This document shows positions 16,358-25,485 of a stretch of 64,000 nt of DNA, piece after piece (position 1 is the stretch's first letter; each line of letters opens with the position of its first letter). The DNA is taken from contig JAURER010000012.1 in assembly GCA_030827315.1 (NCBI GenBank), forward strand, positions 1 through 64,000, written 5' to 3'. The position numbers were made by a program, and so were the translations under genes. The DNA comes from Gemmatimonadota bacterium. Lineage in GTDB: Bacteria; Gemmatimonadota; Gemmatimonadetes; Longimicrobiales; Gaopeijiaceae. The notes beneath the pieces are model-generated. The model worked only from the letters and a program-made list of their open reading frames with translations. It searched no databases and had not been told where the DNA came from.

Positions 16358-17076
16358 GTTGCGCTCCCTCTCTCCCCGAAGAGTGCGGTGCCGATCCGGA
16401 CCATGGTACTGCCCTCCCGGATGGCAATCTCCAAGTCGTTGGTCATGCCCATCGATAGCTCCGGCCCGATGCGTTGCGTCGCGGCCCGCAACCGCACCGA
16501 CAGCTCCCGTAACCCGCCGAAGGCCGCCGCGAGCACAGCCTCGTCGTCCACGAACGGCGCCATGGTCATCAGACCATCTACCATCAGCCCCGGCAGTTCC
16601 GCCATCCTCGCGATCTCGTCGTCCGCCTGCGCCGGCGAGAAGCCGGACTTGGATCCCTCCCCCGACGTGTTGACCTGAGCCAACACCCGCAACACGCGGC
16701 CCTCCTCGATGGCGACGCGCGCGAGCTTCTCCGCGAGGCGGAGCGAGTCCACCGAATGAATCAGGTCCGATACCGCCGCGGCTCTGGGTGCCTTGCGGCT
16801 CTGAAGATGGCCGATCATGTGCCACGTCGCGGCGTCCGGGCCGAACGTCCCGACCTTGAGCTCGAGCTCTTCGACCCGGTTCTCGCCGAGGTCGCTGAGC
16901 CCTGCGGCGAGCGCGGCCTCCACGGCCTCGAACGGATGCGACTTGGTCACGGCGATGAGTCGGACCGAACCCGGCGTCCGGGCCGAAGCCCACTCAGCCC
17001 GCTCGATCCGTTCCCGCACCGCGGGCAACGTCACGGCCAGCCGTTCCGTGTATGTGTCGGTCGTCGTCTGGTTCAT
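16354..17076 (-). CDS. yggS: YggS/PROSC family PLP homeostasis protein
   Basis: A 240-residue fold-type III PLP-binding protein without known catalytic activity, involved in pyridoxal-phosphate balance. Seen are the PLP lysine in RLIAVTKSHP, the LGENRVEEL segment, the WHMIGHLQSRK motif and the SMGMTNDLEIAI motif with the C-terminal VRIGTALFG. Length matches the family (about 230). The ATG at 17076 is preceded only by a weak ribosome site. It lies just downstream of the tonB terminator hairpin, and it heads the divIVA-PNP-ileS-rluD run. Confidence 0.92.
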   Translation of the reverse strand: MNQTTTDTYTERLAVTLPAVRERIERAEWASARTPGSVRLIAVTKSHPFEAVEAALAAGLSDLGENRVEELELKVGTFGPDAATWHMIGHLQSRKAPRAAAVSDLIHSVDSLRLAEKLARVAIEEGRVLRVLAQVNTSGEGSKSGFSPAQADDEIARMAELPGLMVDGLMTMAPFVDDEAVLAAAFGGLRELSVRLRAATQRIGPELSMGMTNDLEIAIREGSTMVRIGTALFGERGSAT

Positions 17077-17100
17077 CTCGCTACCACCCCGAATAACAAA

Positions 17101-17134
17101 CAGGGACCCCGCCGGAGCGCCGGCGGGGTCCCTG
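17101..17134 (-). terminator. Strong intrinsic terminator of the exbB-exbD-exbD-tonB operon
   Basis: A perfect 15-pair stem (17101-17115 with 17120-17134) closes an AGCG loop. Read on the minus strand it is followed directly by TTTGTTATTC. It sits 23 bases past the tonB stop codon and just before the yggS start. Confidence 0.9.
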
Positions 17135-17157
17135 AGGAAACCTGTCAGGCTCCGTGC

Positions 17158-17832
17158 TTACCGGACCTGGAAGGTAATCGGGAAGGACACCCACACCGGT
17201 ACTTTCTTGTCCCGGTTGAGCGCCGCCGAGAAGCGGTACACGTCCGCGACCGCCAGCGCCGCGTCATCCAGCGCCTGGTGGCCAGAGCTCTGGTCGATGC
17301 GGTAGTCCTTCACGACGCCCGACTCATCGATGAAGAAGAACACCCGCACGGTGCCGCCGATCCCCGCGTCGCGAAGAAGCGGAGGATACTCGCGCGTCAT
17401 CGCACGCACCACTTCGTCCCGGTTGAGGATCGAAGGGGCGACGGTGAACGGCGTGAACGTCGGCGCGGACGAGATGTCGGTTGCGGCCTCTTCCGGCGGC
17501 GGCGGAAGCTCCTCGATCGGGTTTTCCTCGAACGTCGTCGGGGCGATGGTGATGTCCTCGTCGATGTCCGCGGTGGCCATCACTGGCGTGGCCGGACGCG
17601 AAATGGCCTGCGGCGGCGGCGGAATCTCGATTTCCGGCGGGAGCTCGATCGCGGCGATCTCTTCCGACTCGTACGAGATGTCCTCGGCCGTGAGCTCAGG
17701 CCAGAAGGCGAACGTGCCACCGTGCATCAGGGTGGCCACGATCATGGAGCCCCAGAACCAGGAACTGAACGAACGCTTGAGGCGATCGTTCGCGGTCTCG
17801 GCCATGAACGCGGGGATTGCTTCGGCTGTCAT
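17158..17832 (-). CDS. tonB: TonB-type energy transducer
   Basis: A 224-residue TonB protein. A short cytoplasmic N-terminus is followed by one membrane helix (about 26-44, SSWFWGSMIVATLMHGGTFA), a proline- and acid-rich periplasmic linker (about 60-125, several PPPP runs), and the C-terminal TonB domain (about 135-224) with REYPPLLRDAGIGGTVRVFF and the ending WVSFPITFQVR. It carries proton-motive energy from ExbB/ExbD to outer-membrane receptors; none of those is in the window. Its start overlaps the preceding exbD stop (ATGA). Confidence 0.92.
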   Translation of the reverse strand: MTAEAIPAFMAETANDRLKRSFSSWFWGSMIVATLMHGGTFAFWPELTAEDISYESEEIAAIELPPEIEIPPPPQAISRPATPVMATADIDEDITIAPTTFEENPIEELPPPPEEAATDISSAPTFTPFTVAPSILNRDEVVRAMTREYPPLLRDAGIGGTVRVFFFIDESGVVKDYRIDQSSGHQALDDAALAVADVYRFSAALNRDKKVPVWVSFPITFQVR

Positions 17833-18278
17833 CGTCTCTCCCTCTGCATGCTCTGCTCAAGCTGAGCGGCGAACACCACGCGCACCACACCGGCGGCGAC
17901 GAGCTCCTTCTGGAGCAGGTCCATGTACCGATACGGCACCTCGCGGTCACCACGGATCGAAATCACGAGCGCCCGGTCGGAGGCGGCGTAGAGCGGCGCC
18001 ACCACCTGGGACACGTCGTCCATCCCGTATTCCTGGTCGTTGATGAAGACGCGTCCGTCGCGCTCCATCCAGATGTTCATGATGTTCTTCTGCTTCTCGT
18101 CGATCTTCTCGGCGGCCTCGGCCTCGGGCCACTGGATCGGACGGTCACGGTCGGCCTGGAAAACCGTGGTGACCATGAAGAAGATCAGAAGCAGGAACGC
18201 GATGTCGGCGAGCGACGAAGACGGAATCTCGTCTGACGCCTTCGAGCTCTTCTCGAAACCACCACCCTTGATCGCCAT
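17829..18278 (-). CDS. exbD: ExbD/TolR family protein (second copy)
   Basis: A 149-residue inner-membrane protein with a short N-terminus, then the ExbD transmembrane helix containing the essential aspartate (SSSLADIAFLLLIFFMVTT, about 21-39), and a periplasmic domain. It partners ExbB in the proton channel that energises TonB. It starts three bases after the other exbD and overlaps tonB. It is clearly diverged from the first copy after the membrane helix, so it is a paralogue and not a recent duplicate. Confidence 0.92.
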   Translation of the reverse strand: MAIKGGGFEKSSKASDEIPSSSLADIAFLLLIFFMVTTVFQADRDRPIQWPEAEAAEKIDEKQKNIMNIWMERDGRVFINDQEYGMDDVSQVVAPLYAASDRALVISIRGDREVPYRYMDLLQKELVAAGVVRVVFAAQLEQSMQRERR

Positions 18279-18281
18279 GGC

Positions 18282-18707
18282 CTAGCCCTCCAGGACCTGC
18301 AGCGAGATGCGCTCGGCGTTCGCGGCATGCAGCGCGTCGAGTACATCCATCATGAATTTGTACGATGCGTCGGGGTGAGTCTTGACCGCCGCGATCAGAT
18401 TCGGGTTCGCGCTGACCTCCTGTCGCCAGAGCCCCTCGATCTCACGCGGGCGCATCTGCTGAACCTGCTGGCTCTCGCCGCGCTTCACGTCGACGATGCC
18501 GGTCGGCTGGATGATCAGGTGCAGAATGTTCTTCTGGCTGACCTGCGCCTCCTCACCGGGCTCGGGCAGAACGACCGCCAGGCCCTTGTCCTTGGGGAAG
18601 GTGGTCGTGACGAGGAAGAAGATCAGAAGAAGAAAGGCGATGTCCGCCATCGACGAGGTCGGAATCTCGTCGGAAACCTTCTGCTTCTTGCTGTTCATGA
18701 CTGCCAT
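18282..18707 (-). CDS. exbD: ExbD/TolR family protein (first copy)
   Basis: A 141-residue ExbD/TolR protein. The membrane helix with its proton-path aspartate is TSSMADIAFLLLIFFLVTTT (about residues 17-36), followed by a periplasmic domain. Two ExbD copies with one ExbB are common in systems of this type and may form mixed dimers in the ExbB pore. The ATG at 18707 is used; an internal ATG three codons on is equally possible. It lies 58 bases after exbB. Confidence 0.92.
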   Translation of the reverse strand: MAVMNSKKQKVSDEIPTSSMADIAFLLLIFFLVTTTFPKDKGLAVVLPEPGEEAQVSQKNILHLIIQPTGIVDVKRGESQQVQQMRPREIEGLWRQEVSANPNLIAAVKTHPDASYKFMMDVLDALHAANAERISLQVLEG

Positions 18708-18765
18708 GTTCGTTCAGCCTCTGGGTTTCTTGAACGTACAGGAACCGATGGGGGATGTTCCCGGC

Positions 18766-19506
18766 TCAGCCGCCGGCAGGCGCCTGGGGCGCGGGCTTTC
18801 CGGCCTTCGCCGCAGCCGTGTCGGCGGCGGACCAGCGTGTGTCTTCCTTCTTGACGATCTCGATCTTGCCGTCCTTCTCGAGATCCCACGCGAGGTTGAT
18901 GATCTTCTGCGCGCCCTGCTCCATGTCGACGATGAGCGTGTCGATCCGGGTCACGAAGAAGTTGTAGCCGATGTTGACCGGCACGGCGACGACCAGACCC
19001 GCGGCCGTCGTCAGCAGCGCGACCTTGATGCCGCCCGCCACGAGCGCCGGATCCACGTTCCCCGCCTCTTCGATGGCCGCGAACGCGAGAATCATTCCCG
19101 CGACCGTGCCGAGGAAGCCGAGCAGGGGCGCGACGTTGGCGACCGTGGCCAGGATCACGAGACCGCGCTCCAGGAAGCTGAGCTCGATCGTGCCGGTCGT
19201 GGCGACCGCCGCCTCGAGCTCGCCCGCGTTCATGCGCTTGCTCTCGATGCGCCGCAGGCCGACGAGCAGGATCGCCGCGGCGGGTCCGGGCGTGTCGCGC
19301 GCGACGGCGATGGCGCCCTGGATGTCACCCGCGCGGGCCTTCTCCTCGACCTCGCTGAGCACCCGGCGCGTGCCGTGATGCGCGAAGTAGAGCGTGAAGA
19401 ATTTCGCGATCATCACCCCGAGCGCAATCATGGAGCAGAGGACCAGCGGATACATCATGAATCCGCCGTCTGCGAAGAGCGTCATCAGCCGATATTGGGA
19501 ACCCAC
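18766..19506 (-). CDS. exbB: ExbB/TolQ/MotA family proton channel protein
   Basis: A 246-residue inner-membrane protein with three membrane helices: one near residues 15-40 and two at about 110-135 and 150-185 (LLGFLGTVAGMILAF is the hallmark, with LLTTAAGLVVAVPVNIGYNF after it). It forms the pentameric channel around ExbD. The tail is acidic/basic and ends in an Ala-Pro-rich segment. The GTG at 19506 is chosen because an AGGAG lies about ten bases upstream; the ATG at 19485 lacks a ribosome site. First gene of the exb-ton operon, with a good promoter at 19589-19618. Confidence 0.93.
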   Translation of the reverse strand: MGSQYRLMTLFADGGFMMYPLVLCSMIALGVMIAKFFTLYFAHHGTRRVLSEVEEKARAGDIQGAIAVARDTPGPAAAILLVGLRRIESKRMNAGELEAAVATTGTIELSFLERGLVILATVANVAPLLGFLGTVAGMILAFAAIEEAGNVDPALVAGGIKVALLTTAAGLVVAVPVNIGYNFFVTRIDTLIVDMEQGAQKIINLAWDLEKDGKIEIVKKEDTRWSAADTAAAKAGKPAPQAPAGG

Positions 19507-19588
19507 GAAGAACTCGCTCCTGGTTGCCTGTTGCGTGCCGGGGGGGGCGGACTTCCCGCAGAAGTCCCGGAGTCCGGAAAGACGCGGG

Positions 19589-19618
19589 AATCTAGGGGGG
19601 TGCTCGTTTCGGTGTCAA
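19589..19618 (-). promoter_or_regulatory. Sigma-70-type promoter of the exbB operon
   Basis: On the minus strand a perfect TTGACA (19613-19618) is followed by an 18-base spacer and TAGATT (19589-19594, four of six matches). It predicts a leader of roughly 75 bases before exbB. No Fur-box-like repeat is visible around it. Confidence 0.65.
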
Positions 19619-19712
19619 CGCGCTCGCGTCACCTTCTTGTACGTCGGCCCGGACGCCGGCAGTACGGCTTCCCGAACGAGGGATCGCGCGCCGCGCGATC
19701 GTCGCGGACGCG

Positions 19713-20510
19713 CTACGCCGTTGCAGTGCGAACGGGAGCGTCCGCGGAGGCCGTCGCCCCGGCCAGAACGTCTCGAAGGCGCTGTCCGCTCACGTCGCGC
19801 TCGAGCCGTCCTCCGAGCGCCACCGAGATCTGCGATGTCTCCTCGCTCACCACGATCACGATCGCGTCCGTCTCCTCGCTGAGCCCCAGCGCGGCGCGAT
19901 GGCGCGTGCCCAGAGAACGGTCCTTCACGCTGGACTGCGTGAGCGGCAGGATCGCACCCGCAGTCCGGATCTTGTCTCCGGCGATGAGCAACGCCCCGTC
20001 GTGGAGCGGCGAGAAGGGGGTGAAGATGGTCGTGATCATTTCCGCCGAAACCCGCGCGTCGACGGGTGAACCGGTCTCGGCGTATTCGGCGAGGCCCACG
20101 TCCTGCTCGATGGCGATGATGGCGCCGTGCCGCGCGCGCGACAGCCTCTCGGCGGCATCCGCCACTTCTTCGGCGACCCGGCTGCCCTCCAGCCGCTGGA
20201 AGGCGCGCAGCATCCGGCTGCGTCCCAGGCGGGCGAGCGCGGCGCGCAGTTCCGGCTGGAAGACCACGAGCATGGCGATCGCGCCGTACTGGAACGCGGC
20301 TTCGAGCAGGGTCCGGATGAGAATGAGCCCGAGGAGCCTGGACATGCCGTACAGGAAGGCGAGGAGCACGACGCCCAGCATGATCTGCATGGCCCGCGTG
20401 CGTTGCAGCACCAGAAGCACCCGGTACAGCAGAAACGCGACGACGAGGATCTCCAGCAGGTCCGTCCACCCGGGACTCAGGAACTGCAGACGCTCCGCGA
20501 CCCCGTCCAC
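19713..20510 (-). CDS. cdaA: CdaA-type diadenylate cyclase
   Basis: A 265-residue membrane enzyme making cyclic di-AMP from two ATP. Three membrane helices occupy about residues 16-85, followed by a DAC domain with the catalytic DGA (171-173, in SPLHDGALLIAG) and RHR (203-205, in GTRHRAALGLSE). Length matches CdaA (about 270). The usual neighbours cdaR and glmM are not beside it. The start is GTG at 20510 with a GGAG upstream. It follows ftsH by 41 bases and may be cotranscribed with it. Confidence 0.92.
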   Translation of the reverse strand: MDGVAERLQFLSPGWTDLLEILVVAFLLYRVLLVLQRTRAMQIMLGVVLLAFLYGMSRLLGLILIRTLLEAAFQYGAIAMLVVFQPELRAALARLGRSRMLRAFQRLEGSRVAEEVADAAERLSRARHGAIIAIEQDVGLAEYAETGSPVDARVSAEMITTIFTPFSPLHDGALLIAGDKIRTAGAILPLTQSSVKDRSLGTRHRAALGLSEETDAIVIVVSEETSQISVALGGRLERDVSGQRLRDVLAGATASADAPVRTATA

Positions 20511-20551
20511 CGTCGTCTACTCCACGCGCTCCAAAGGGATGGGCTGCCGTC

Positions 20552-22579
20552 TCAGGGAAAGAGCTCGTCGTCCGGTGCTTCCGTCACCCCCGGCGCCGGG
20601 CCGGGCAGCGGACCCTCACCGCCGAGTCCGAAGGCACGGGGCGACGTCTCCTGGGCCGGTGCCACGCGGGGAAGCTGCGGCGCGCTCTCGCTGGATTCCG
20701 CGGGACGGGCGGGCGGGGGCAGCGCATCCCCGCGCTCCAGCGCCTTGATCTCGTCCCGGTCCAGCGTCTCCCGCTCCAGCAGCGCCTGAGCGATCGACTC
20801 GAGCAGGTCCTGATGCTCGGCCAGAACCACGTGGGCGCGCTCGTGTGCCTCGTCGAGAATCCGCTTGACCTCCTGATCCACGATGCGCTGGGTGTGCTCC
20901 GACACGGTCCGGCGCTGCGAGATCTCCCTGCCGAGGAAGACCTCCTGCTCGTTGTCGGCCACGGCCACGAGCCCGATGACGTCGCTCATGCCGAAGGCCG
21001 TGACCATCCGTCGGGCCATGGACGTGGCCCGCTCGATGTCGTTTCCAGCGCCCGTAGTGACGAAGTTCGCCCCGAACGTCATCTCTTCCGCGACACGGCC
21101 GCCGAAGAGCATGGCCAGCTGCCCCTCCATCCACTCCTTGGTGTAGGAGTGGCGGTCCTCCTCCGGCAGGCTCGCGGTGATGCCGAGCGCTCGCCCGCGG
21201 GGCACGATGGTGACTTTGTGCACCGGGTCGAGGCCGGGAATTTTCAGGCCGAGAACGGCGTGACCGGCCTCGTGGTACGCCGTGAGCTTCCGCTCGCGCT
21301 CGTTGAGCACGAGGCTGCGCCGCTCCGTGCCGAGCATGACCTTGTCCTTGGCCCGCTCGAAGTCGTCCATGGAGACCCGGTTACCGTCGCGTCGCGCCGC
21401 GAGGAGCGCGGCCTCGTTGCAGATGTTGGCCAGGTCCGCGCCGCTCATGCCGGGCGTGCCGCGCGCGATCAGCGACAGGTCCACGTTGTCGGTGAGCGGC
21501 AGCTTCTTGGCGTGCACCTGCAGAATCCCTTCCCGCCCCTTCACGTCCGGCGCGTCGACGACGACCTGGCGGTCGAAGCGGCCGGGACGCAGAAGGGCCG
21601 GATCGAGCACGTCGGGGCGGTTCGTGGCGGCCAGCAGGATGACGCCCTCGTTCGATTCGAAGCCGTCCATTTCCACCAGGAGCGCGTTCAGCGTCTGCTC
21701 ACGCTCGTCGTGCCCGCCGCCAAGCCCGGCGCCCCGATGGCGCCCGACGGCGTCGATCTCGTCGACGAAGATGATGCAGGGCGCGTGGGCCTTGCCCTGC
21801 TCGAAGAGGTCGCGCACGCGGGACGCGCCCACGCCGACGAACATCTCCACGAAGTCCGAGCCCGACATCTGGAAGAACGGGCGGCCTGCCTCACCCGCCA
21901 CCGCGCGGGCCAGGAGCGTCTTTCCGGTCCCGGGAGGGCCCACCAGGAGCACGCCCTTGGGAAGGCGTCCGCCCAGTCGCGAGAACTTCCCCGGGTCCTT
22001 GAGGAACTCGATGATCTCCTGCAGCTCGTCCTTCGCCTCGTCCGCGCCCGCCACGTCGGCGAAGGTCACCTTCGGCGTGTCCGGCGAGATCATCTTCGCC
22101 TTCGAGCGCCCGAACTGGAACGCTCGGTTCCCGCCCCCCTGCATCGTCCGGAAGATCCAGATCCAGAAGGCGATGAAGAGCAGCCAGGGCAGCGCGGTCA
22201 GGAGGAACGTCCCCCACCCGGCCTCGGGCGCCTCGGCATCGACGACGACGCCCTCGGCCTCGAGGCGCTCGAGCAGACCCTCACCCACGTCGCCGGGCGT
22301 GCGACTCTCGAACGAGTTGAACTGCTGCCCTTCGATGCTCGTCGGAGCCCTGAACTCGCCCTCCACCGCGCGTTCCCGGAAGATCACCTTGTGGACCGCG
22401 CCCTGGTCCAGGTACTCCATGAACTGGGAGTACGTGATGCGCGCGGGTGCCTCGCCCTGGGCTCGGAAGCTCTGGACGGCGAGCATCCCGACGAGCGCCA
22501 GCAGCATGAAGAACGCGGCGTTCTTGGAGATGCGACCCAGCTTCTGGTCCGGGTCGGGTCTGATCGGGTCTTGTGGCAT
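20552..22579 (-). CDS. ftsH: ATP-dependent zinc metalloprotease FtsH
   Basis: A 675-residue membrane AAA+ protease that degrades misassembled membrane proteins and some soluble regulators. Two membrane helices (about 20-36 and 124-142) flank a periplasmic domain. The AAA+ domain has Walker A GPPGTGKT (214-221), [12 protein letters not shown] and the SRH region RPGRFDRQV. The zinc site is HEAGH near residue 435. The C-terminal tail is Pro/Glu-rich and non-conserved. The tilS-hpt-ftsH order is a widely conserved cluster. Confidence 0.96.
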   Translation of the reverse strand: MPQDPIRPDPDQKLGRISKNAAFFMLLALVGMLAVQSFRAQGEAPARITYSQFMEYLDQGAVHKVIFRERAVEGEFRAPTSIEGQQFNSFESRTPGDVGEGLLERLEAEGVVVDAEAPEAGWGTFLLTALPWLLFIAFWIWIFRTMQGGGNRAFQFGRSKAKMISPDTPKVTFADVAGADEAKDELQEIIEFLKDPGKFSRLGGRLPKGVLLVGPPGTGKTLLARAVAGEAGRPFFQMSGSDFVEMFVGVGASRVRDLFEQGKAHAPCIIFVDEIDAVGRHRGAGLGGGHDEREQTLNALLVEMDGFESNEGVILLAATNRPDVLDPALLRPGRFDRQVVVDAPDVKGREGILQVHAKKLPLTDNVDLSLIARGTPGMSGADLANICNEAALLAARRDGNRVSMDDFERAKDKVMLGTERRSLVLNERERKLTAYHEAGHAVLGLKIPGLDPVHKVTIVPRGRALGITASLPEEDRHSYTKEWMEGQLAMLFGGRVAEEMTFGANFVTTGAGNDIERATSMARRMVTAFGMSDVIGLVAVADNEQEVFLGREISQRRTVSEHTQRIVDQEVKRILDEAHERAHVVLAEHQDLLESIAQALLERETLDRDEIKALERGDALPPPARPAESSESAPQLPRVAPAQETSPRAFGLGGEGPLPGPAPGVTEAPDDELFP

Positions 22580-22621
22580 CGTGTGCGGTGTGACGAAGCG
22601 AGCGCGGACGAAAACGCCTTG

Positions 22622-23167
22622 CTATAGGCTCGCGATATATGGCAGGTGGCGGAAGTCTTCCGCGTGGTCCAGGCCATACCCCACGAGAAACGAATTGGGT
22701 GCATCGAAGCCGACCCAGCGCACGTCGACCGTGACGCCGGGCAACCGCTTGTGCAGGAGCGCACATACGTCGACCCTCTTCGCCCCTCTGCGTTCCAGGA
22801 GCGGAAGAAGTCGTGCCAGCGTCGTACCCGAATCCACGATGTCCTCCACGAGCAGAATGGAACGCCCGTCCAGCCCCGACGCAGGCTCGTAGAGGAGCCG
22901 TACTTCCCCACTCGACGACGTTCCGGCGCCGTAGCTCGACGCGACCAGGAAGTCGACCTGAATCGGAAGCCGGACCTCGCGCACGAGGTCGGCCAGGAAG
23001 AGAAACGACCCCTTGAGGAGCCCGAGCACGAGCAGCTGGCCGTCTTCCGCATACGCCGCGGAGATCTCGGCCCCGAGCTCCCGCACACGACGGCGGATCG
23101 TTTCCTCGCCGTACACGACACGCTGGAGGGCGCGGCCGCCCAGGCGGGCGTCCCCGTCGCCGCTCAT
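22622..23167 (-). CDS. hpt: Hypoxanthine phosphoribosyltransferase
   Basis: A 181-residue type I phosphoribosyltransferase salvaging hypoxanthine/guanine. Seen are [17 protein letters not shown], the PRPP-binding loop [14 protein letters not shown] (about 99-112), and the base-binding region [20 protein letters not shown]. Length is standard. The ATG at 23167 overlaps the tilS stop (ATGA). The longer open frame upstream is within tilS and is not homologous. Confidence 0.94.
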   Translation of the reverse strand: MSGDGDARLGGRALQRVVYGEETIRRRVRELGAEISAAYAEDGQLLVLGLLKGSFLFLADLVREVRLPIQVDFLVASSYGAGTSSSGEVRLLYEPASGLDGRSILLVEDIVDSGTTLARLLPLLERRGAKRVDVCALLHKRLPGVTVDVRWVGFDAPNSFLVGYGLDHAEDFRHLPYIASL

Positions 23168-24627
23168 GGTTCGATCCTGATGGTCATCATCGGCTCTTCG
23201 GCAACGTCGTCCGTTTTCCCCGGGGCGACGGCGCGCGCCACACCGGGGACCCACAGCACGCGCCCCGAGGCGTCCACGACGACCGGGAGGGTGGCCCGCA
23301 GGCCGGCAGGTACGCGCGCGGCCAGCAACACCTTCTTCAACTTCGAGGTTCCACCCGGCAGGCTGATGCGGTCTCCCGGGCGCCGGCCTCGCACGGTGAG
23401 CGGGAAGGCGAGATCCTCCACAGCAAACGAGGCCTCCTCGGCCTCCGTCGTCCCCATGCCGGCTTCCGTTCGCCGGACGTGCGGCCCGGACCGCCACGGG
23501 CACCACCGCACCCCGATCGCCCTGCCGCCCACGATCGCACGGCCCCACCCCTCATCGGGCCGCTCGATGACCAGCGCCTCGTCCGGGGAGGGCGCCTCCG
23601 GCCCGGTCAGCTCCAGACGGTCGAGCTCGCGACGCAGCTCCAGCCCGCCCCCGAGCTCCACGCGCGTGCCGCTCTGCCCCGCCGTGGCGAACGTCACGGC
23701 GCGGGCCGTCGCGGCTTCGTCGAGGGTTCCCCCGCAGCGCGAGGCCGCCCAGCGCAGGACCCGCGCGCGCAGGGCCGGGCCCAGCGCGGCGGTCGCGTCG
23801 CGGTCCAGCGACAGGCCCGCGCCGCGGGCCGCGCCGGACGCGACACCGAGTTCTGCCAGCACGTCGGGGAGGACTTCGGCCCACGCCTCCTCCTCCCGCT
23901 CGGCGACCGCGGCGAGGCGCACGAGCGCGCGCCGGGCTCCGGCGCTGACGCGGGCCTCCGCCACGGGGAGGATCTCGTGGCGGAGCGTATTGCGGGCGTA
24001 GCCGAGCTGCTCGTTGGTGGGATCCTCCCGCCAGCGCAGCCCCACCGCGGCCGCGTGGGCCTCCAGCTCCTCCCGCCAGAAGCCGAGGAGCGGTCGGACG
24101 ATGCCGGGCTCGCGCGTGCCGGGCATCCCCCGGAGGCCTCCGATTCCCGTGCCCCGCAGGATCCGGAAGAGCACGGTCTCCGCCTGGTCGTCGGCGTGGT
24201 GCGCCGTAAGGACGCGGGCCGGTGCGAACCGGCGCCGGACCCGTTCCAGGAAGTCGTACCGGGCGTCGCGGGCCGCCTCTTCCGCGCCCGGGGCCGACCC
24301 CGACCGTTCGGAGACGTACGCCACGTCCCACGCCGCACAGACGCCGCGCGCCCAGGACGCGTCCGCGGCGCTTCCGGGTCTCATCGCGTGGTCGAAGTGC
24401 GCCGCGACGAGCCGGGCGCCGGGTCGCATGGAAAACCGCAGGAGGTGCAGCAGGACGCACGAGTCGAGACCGCCGGAAAAGGCGACGACCAGCGTGGCCT
24501 CGGCCCCGTACGGATCCACCTCGAGCGCACGAAGCGCGTCGGCGAGTCGGTCGGCCAGCGGATCGTCCGGGCGCGCTCCGGCAGCATGCTCCGCCGAGCC
24601 CCGCCCGGACGCGGTACGCGCGCTCAC
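23164..24627 (-). CDS. tilS: tRNA(Ile)-lysidine synthase
   Basis: A 487-residue N-type ATP pyrophosphatase that converts C34 of tRNA-Ile(CAU) to lysidine, so that it reads AUA. The P-loop is VVAFSGGLDSC (51-56 for SGGLDS). Further features are FDHAMRPGSAADA, TAHHADDQAETVLFRILRGTG and NTLRHEILP, and a C-terminal domain (about 370-487) containing FPLTVRGRRPGDRI and SKLKKVL. The start is GTG at 24627, overlapping the GDPD stop (GTGA). The frame is open further upstream inside the GDPD gene, which I reject. A CAU tRNA gene lies at 28503. Confidence 0.92.
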   Translation of the reverse strand: MSARTASGRGSAEHAAGARPDDPLADRLADALRALEVDPYGAEATLVVAFSGGLDSCVLLHLLRFSMRPGARLVAAHFDHAMRPGSAADASWARGVCAAWDVAYVSERSGSAPGAEEAARDARYDFLERVRRRFAPARVLTAHHADDQAETVLFRILRGTGIGGLRGMPGTREPGIVRPLLGFWREELEAHAAAVGLRWREDPTNEQLGYARNTLRHEILPVAEARVSAGARRALVRLAAVAEREEEAWAEVLPDVLAELGVASGAARGAGLSLDRDATAALGPALRARVLRWAASRCGGTLDEAATARAVTFATAGQSGTRVELGGGLELRRELDRLELTGPEAPSPDEALVIERPDEGWGRAIVGGRAIGVRWCPWRSGPHVRRTEAGMGTTEAEEASFAVEDLAFPLTVRGRRPGDRISLPGGTSKLKKVLLAARVPAGLRATLPVVVDASGRVLWVPGVARAVAPGKTDDVAEEPMMTIRIEP

Positions 24628-25472
24628 GGTCCCGACGGGGGTTGCGCCGCCCGCATGCACGGGGGCGGAGGACGGCCCCGGTCTTCGGTGAGCACGCGCG
24701 CGAGCAGGTCGGGTCGGTCCGTCTGGATGCCGTCGACGCCCCACGACAGGAGCCGCCGCATGTCGTCCGGCTCGTCGACCGTCCAAACCTGGACCGGAAT
24801 GTTGCGGCGGTGCGCCTCCTCGATGATCCCGGGCGTCAGGACCCGCTTCCCGTTCCAGACCTCGGGAACCTGGAAGACGTCGACGTCCGGCGTGAAGAAG
24901 GGCGTCCGGTGCAGAGCCCAGAACAGCCGGCAGTCCCGCCGGCTCGCGCCCCACGGGCCGGGGTAGTCGCGCACATCGCGGCGGTGGGCCTCGTCCCCAG
25001 CCGCCAGCAGGACCCGGTGCTGTTCACCCCGGCGCACGACGAGGTCGGCGAGCGGCCGGGCCACCTGCGCCTCCTTCGCCTCCACGTTGATCCAGACCGC
25101 CGGGCACGCGTCGAGCACCTCCTCGAGGGTCGGAACGGTGACCCCGCGCCCCCGCCACGCGTGTGCCCCGGTCAGGTCCTGGAAGCGATATCCCGCGTCG
25201 AGCGAGCGGACTTCTGCCAGCGTCATCGCCGCGACCGGGCCGGATCCGTCCGTGGTTCGATCGACGGTCTCGTCATGGATGACGACCACGTGGCCGTCCG
25301 CCGTCAGCCGGACGTCCATTTCCAGCATGTCGGCACCCCAGTCGGAGACCGCCGGGCGGAACGCGGCGAGCGTATTCTCGGGTGCGAGCCGGCCGCCACC
25401 GCGGTGCGCGACCAGCATGGGCGCACCCGCCAGGTAGGCCCGCCCGGGCCGGCGCGGGAACCAGCCGATCAC
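24624..25472 (-). CDS. Glycerophosphodiester phosphodiesterase family protein
   Basis: A 282-residue GDPD (UgpQ-like) TIM-barrel enzyme. The catalytic signature is complete: MLVAHRGGGRLAPENTLAAF, then EMDVRLTADGHVVVIHD with E and D metal ligands and the second histidine, DRTTDG, and the C-terminal WTVDEPDDMRRLLSWGVDGI. It hydrolyses glycerophosphodiesters to glycerol-3-phosphate and an alcohol. No signal peptide is visible, so it is likely cytoplasmic. I use the GTG at 25472, 13 bases after the previous stop. A GTG at 25526 inside the previous gene has a GGAGG too close to it. Confidence 0.88.
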   Translation of the reverse strand: MIGWFPRRPGRAYLAGAPMLVAHRGGGRLAPENTLAAFRPAVSDWGADMLEMDVRLTADGHVVVIHDETVDRTTDGSGPVAAMTLAEVRSLDAGYRFQDLTGAHAWRGRGVTVPTLEEVLDACPAVWINVEAKEAQVARPLADLVVRRGEQHRVLLAAGDEAHRRDVRDYPGPWGASRRDCRLFWALHRTPFFTPDVDVFQVPEVWNGKRVLTPGIIEEAHRRNIPVQVWTVDEPDDMRRLLSWGVDGIQTDRPDLLARVLTEDRGRPPPPCMRAAQPPSGP

Positions 25473-25485
25473 GGCGCCGCGTAGG

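Noticed and set aside
23168-23548. Longer open frame upstream of hpt on the same strand
   Set aside because: It lies wholly inside tilS in another frame, is not homologous to hpt, and the ATG at 23167 has a coupled overlap.
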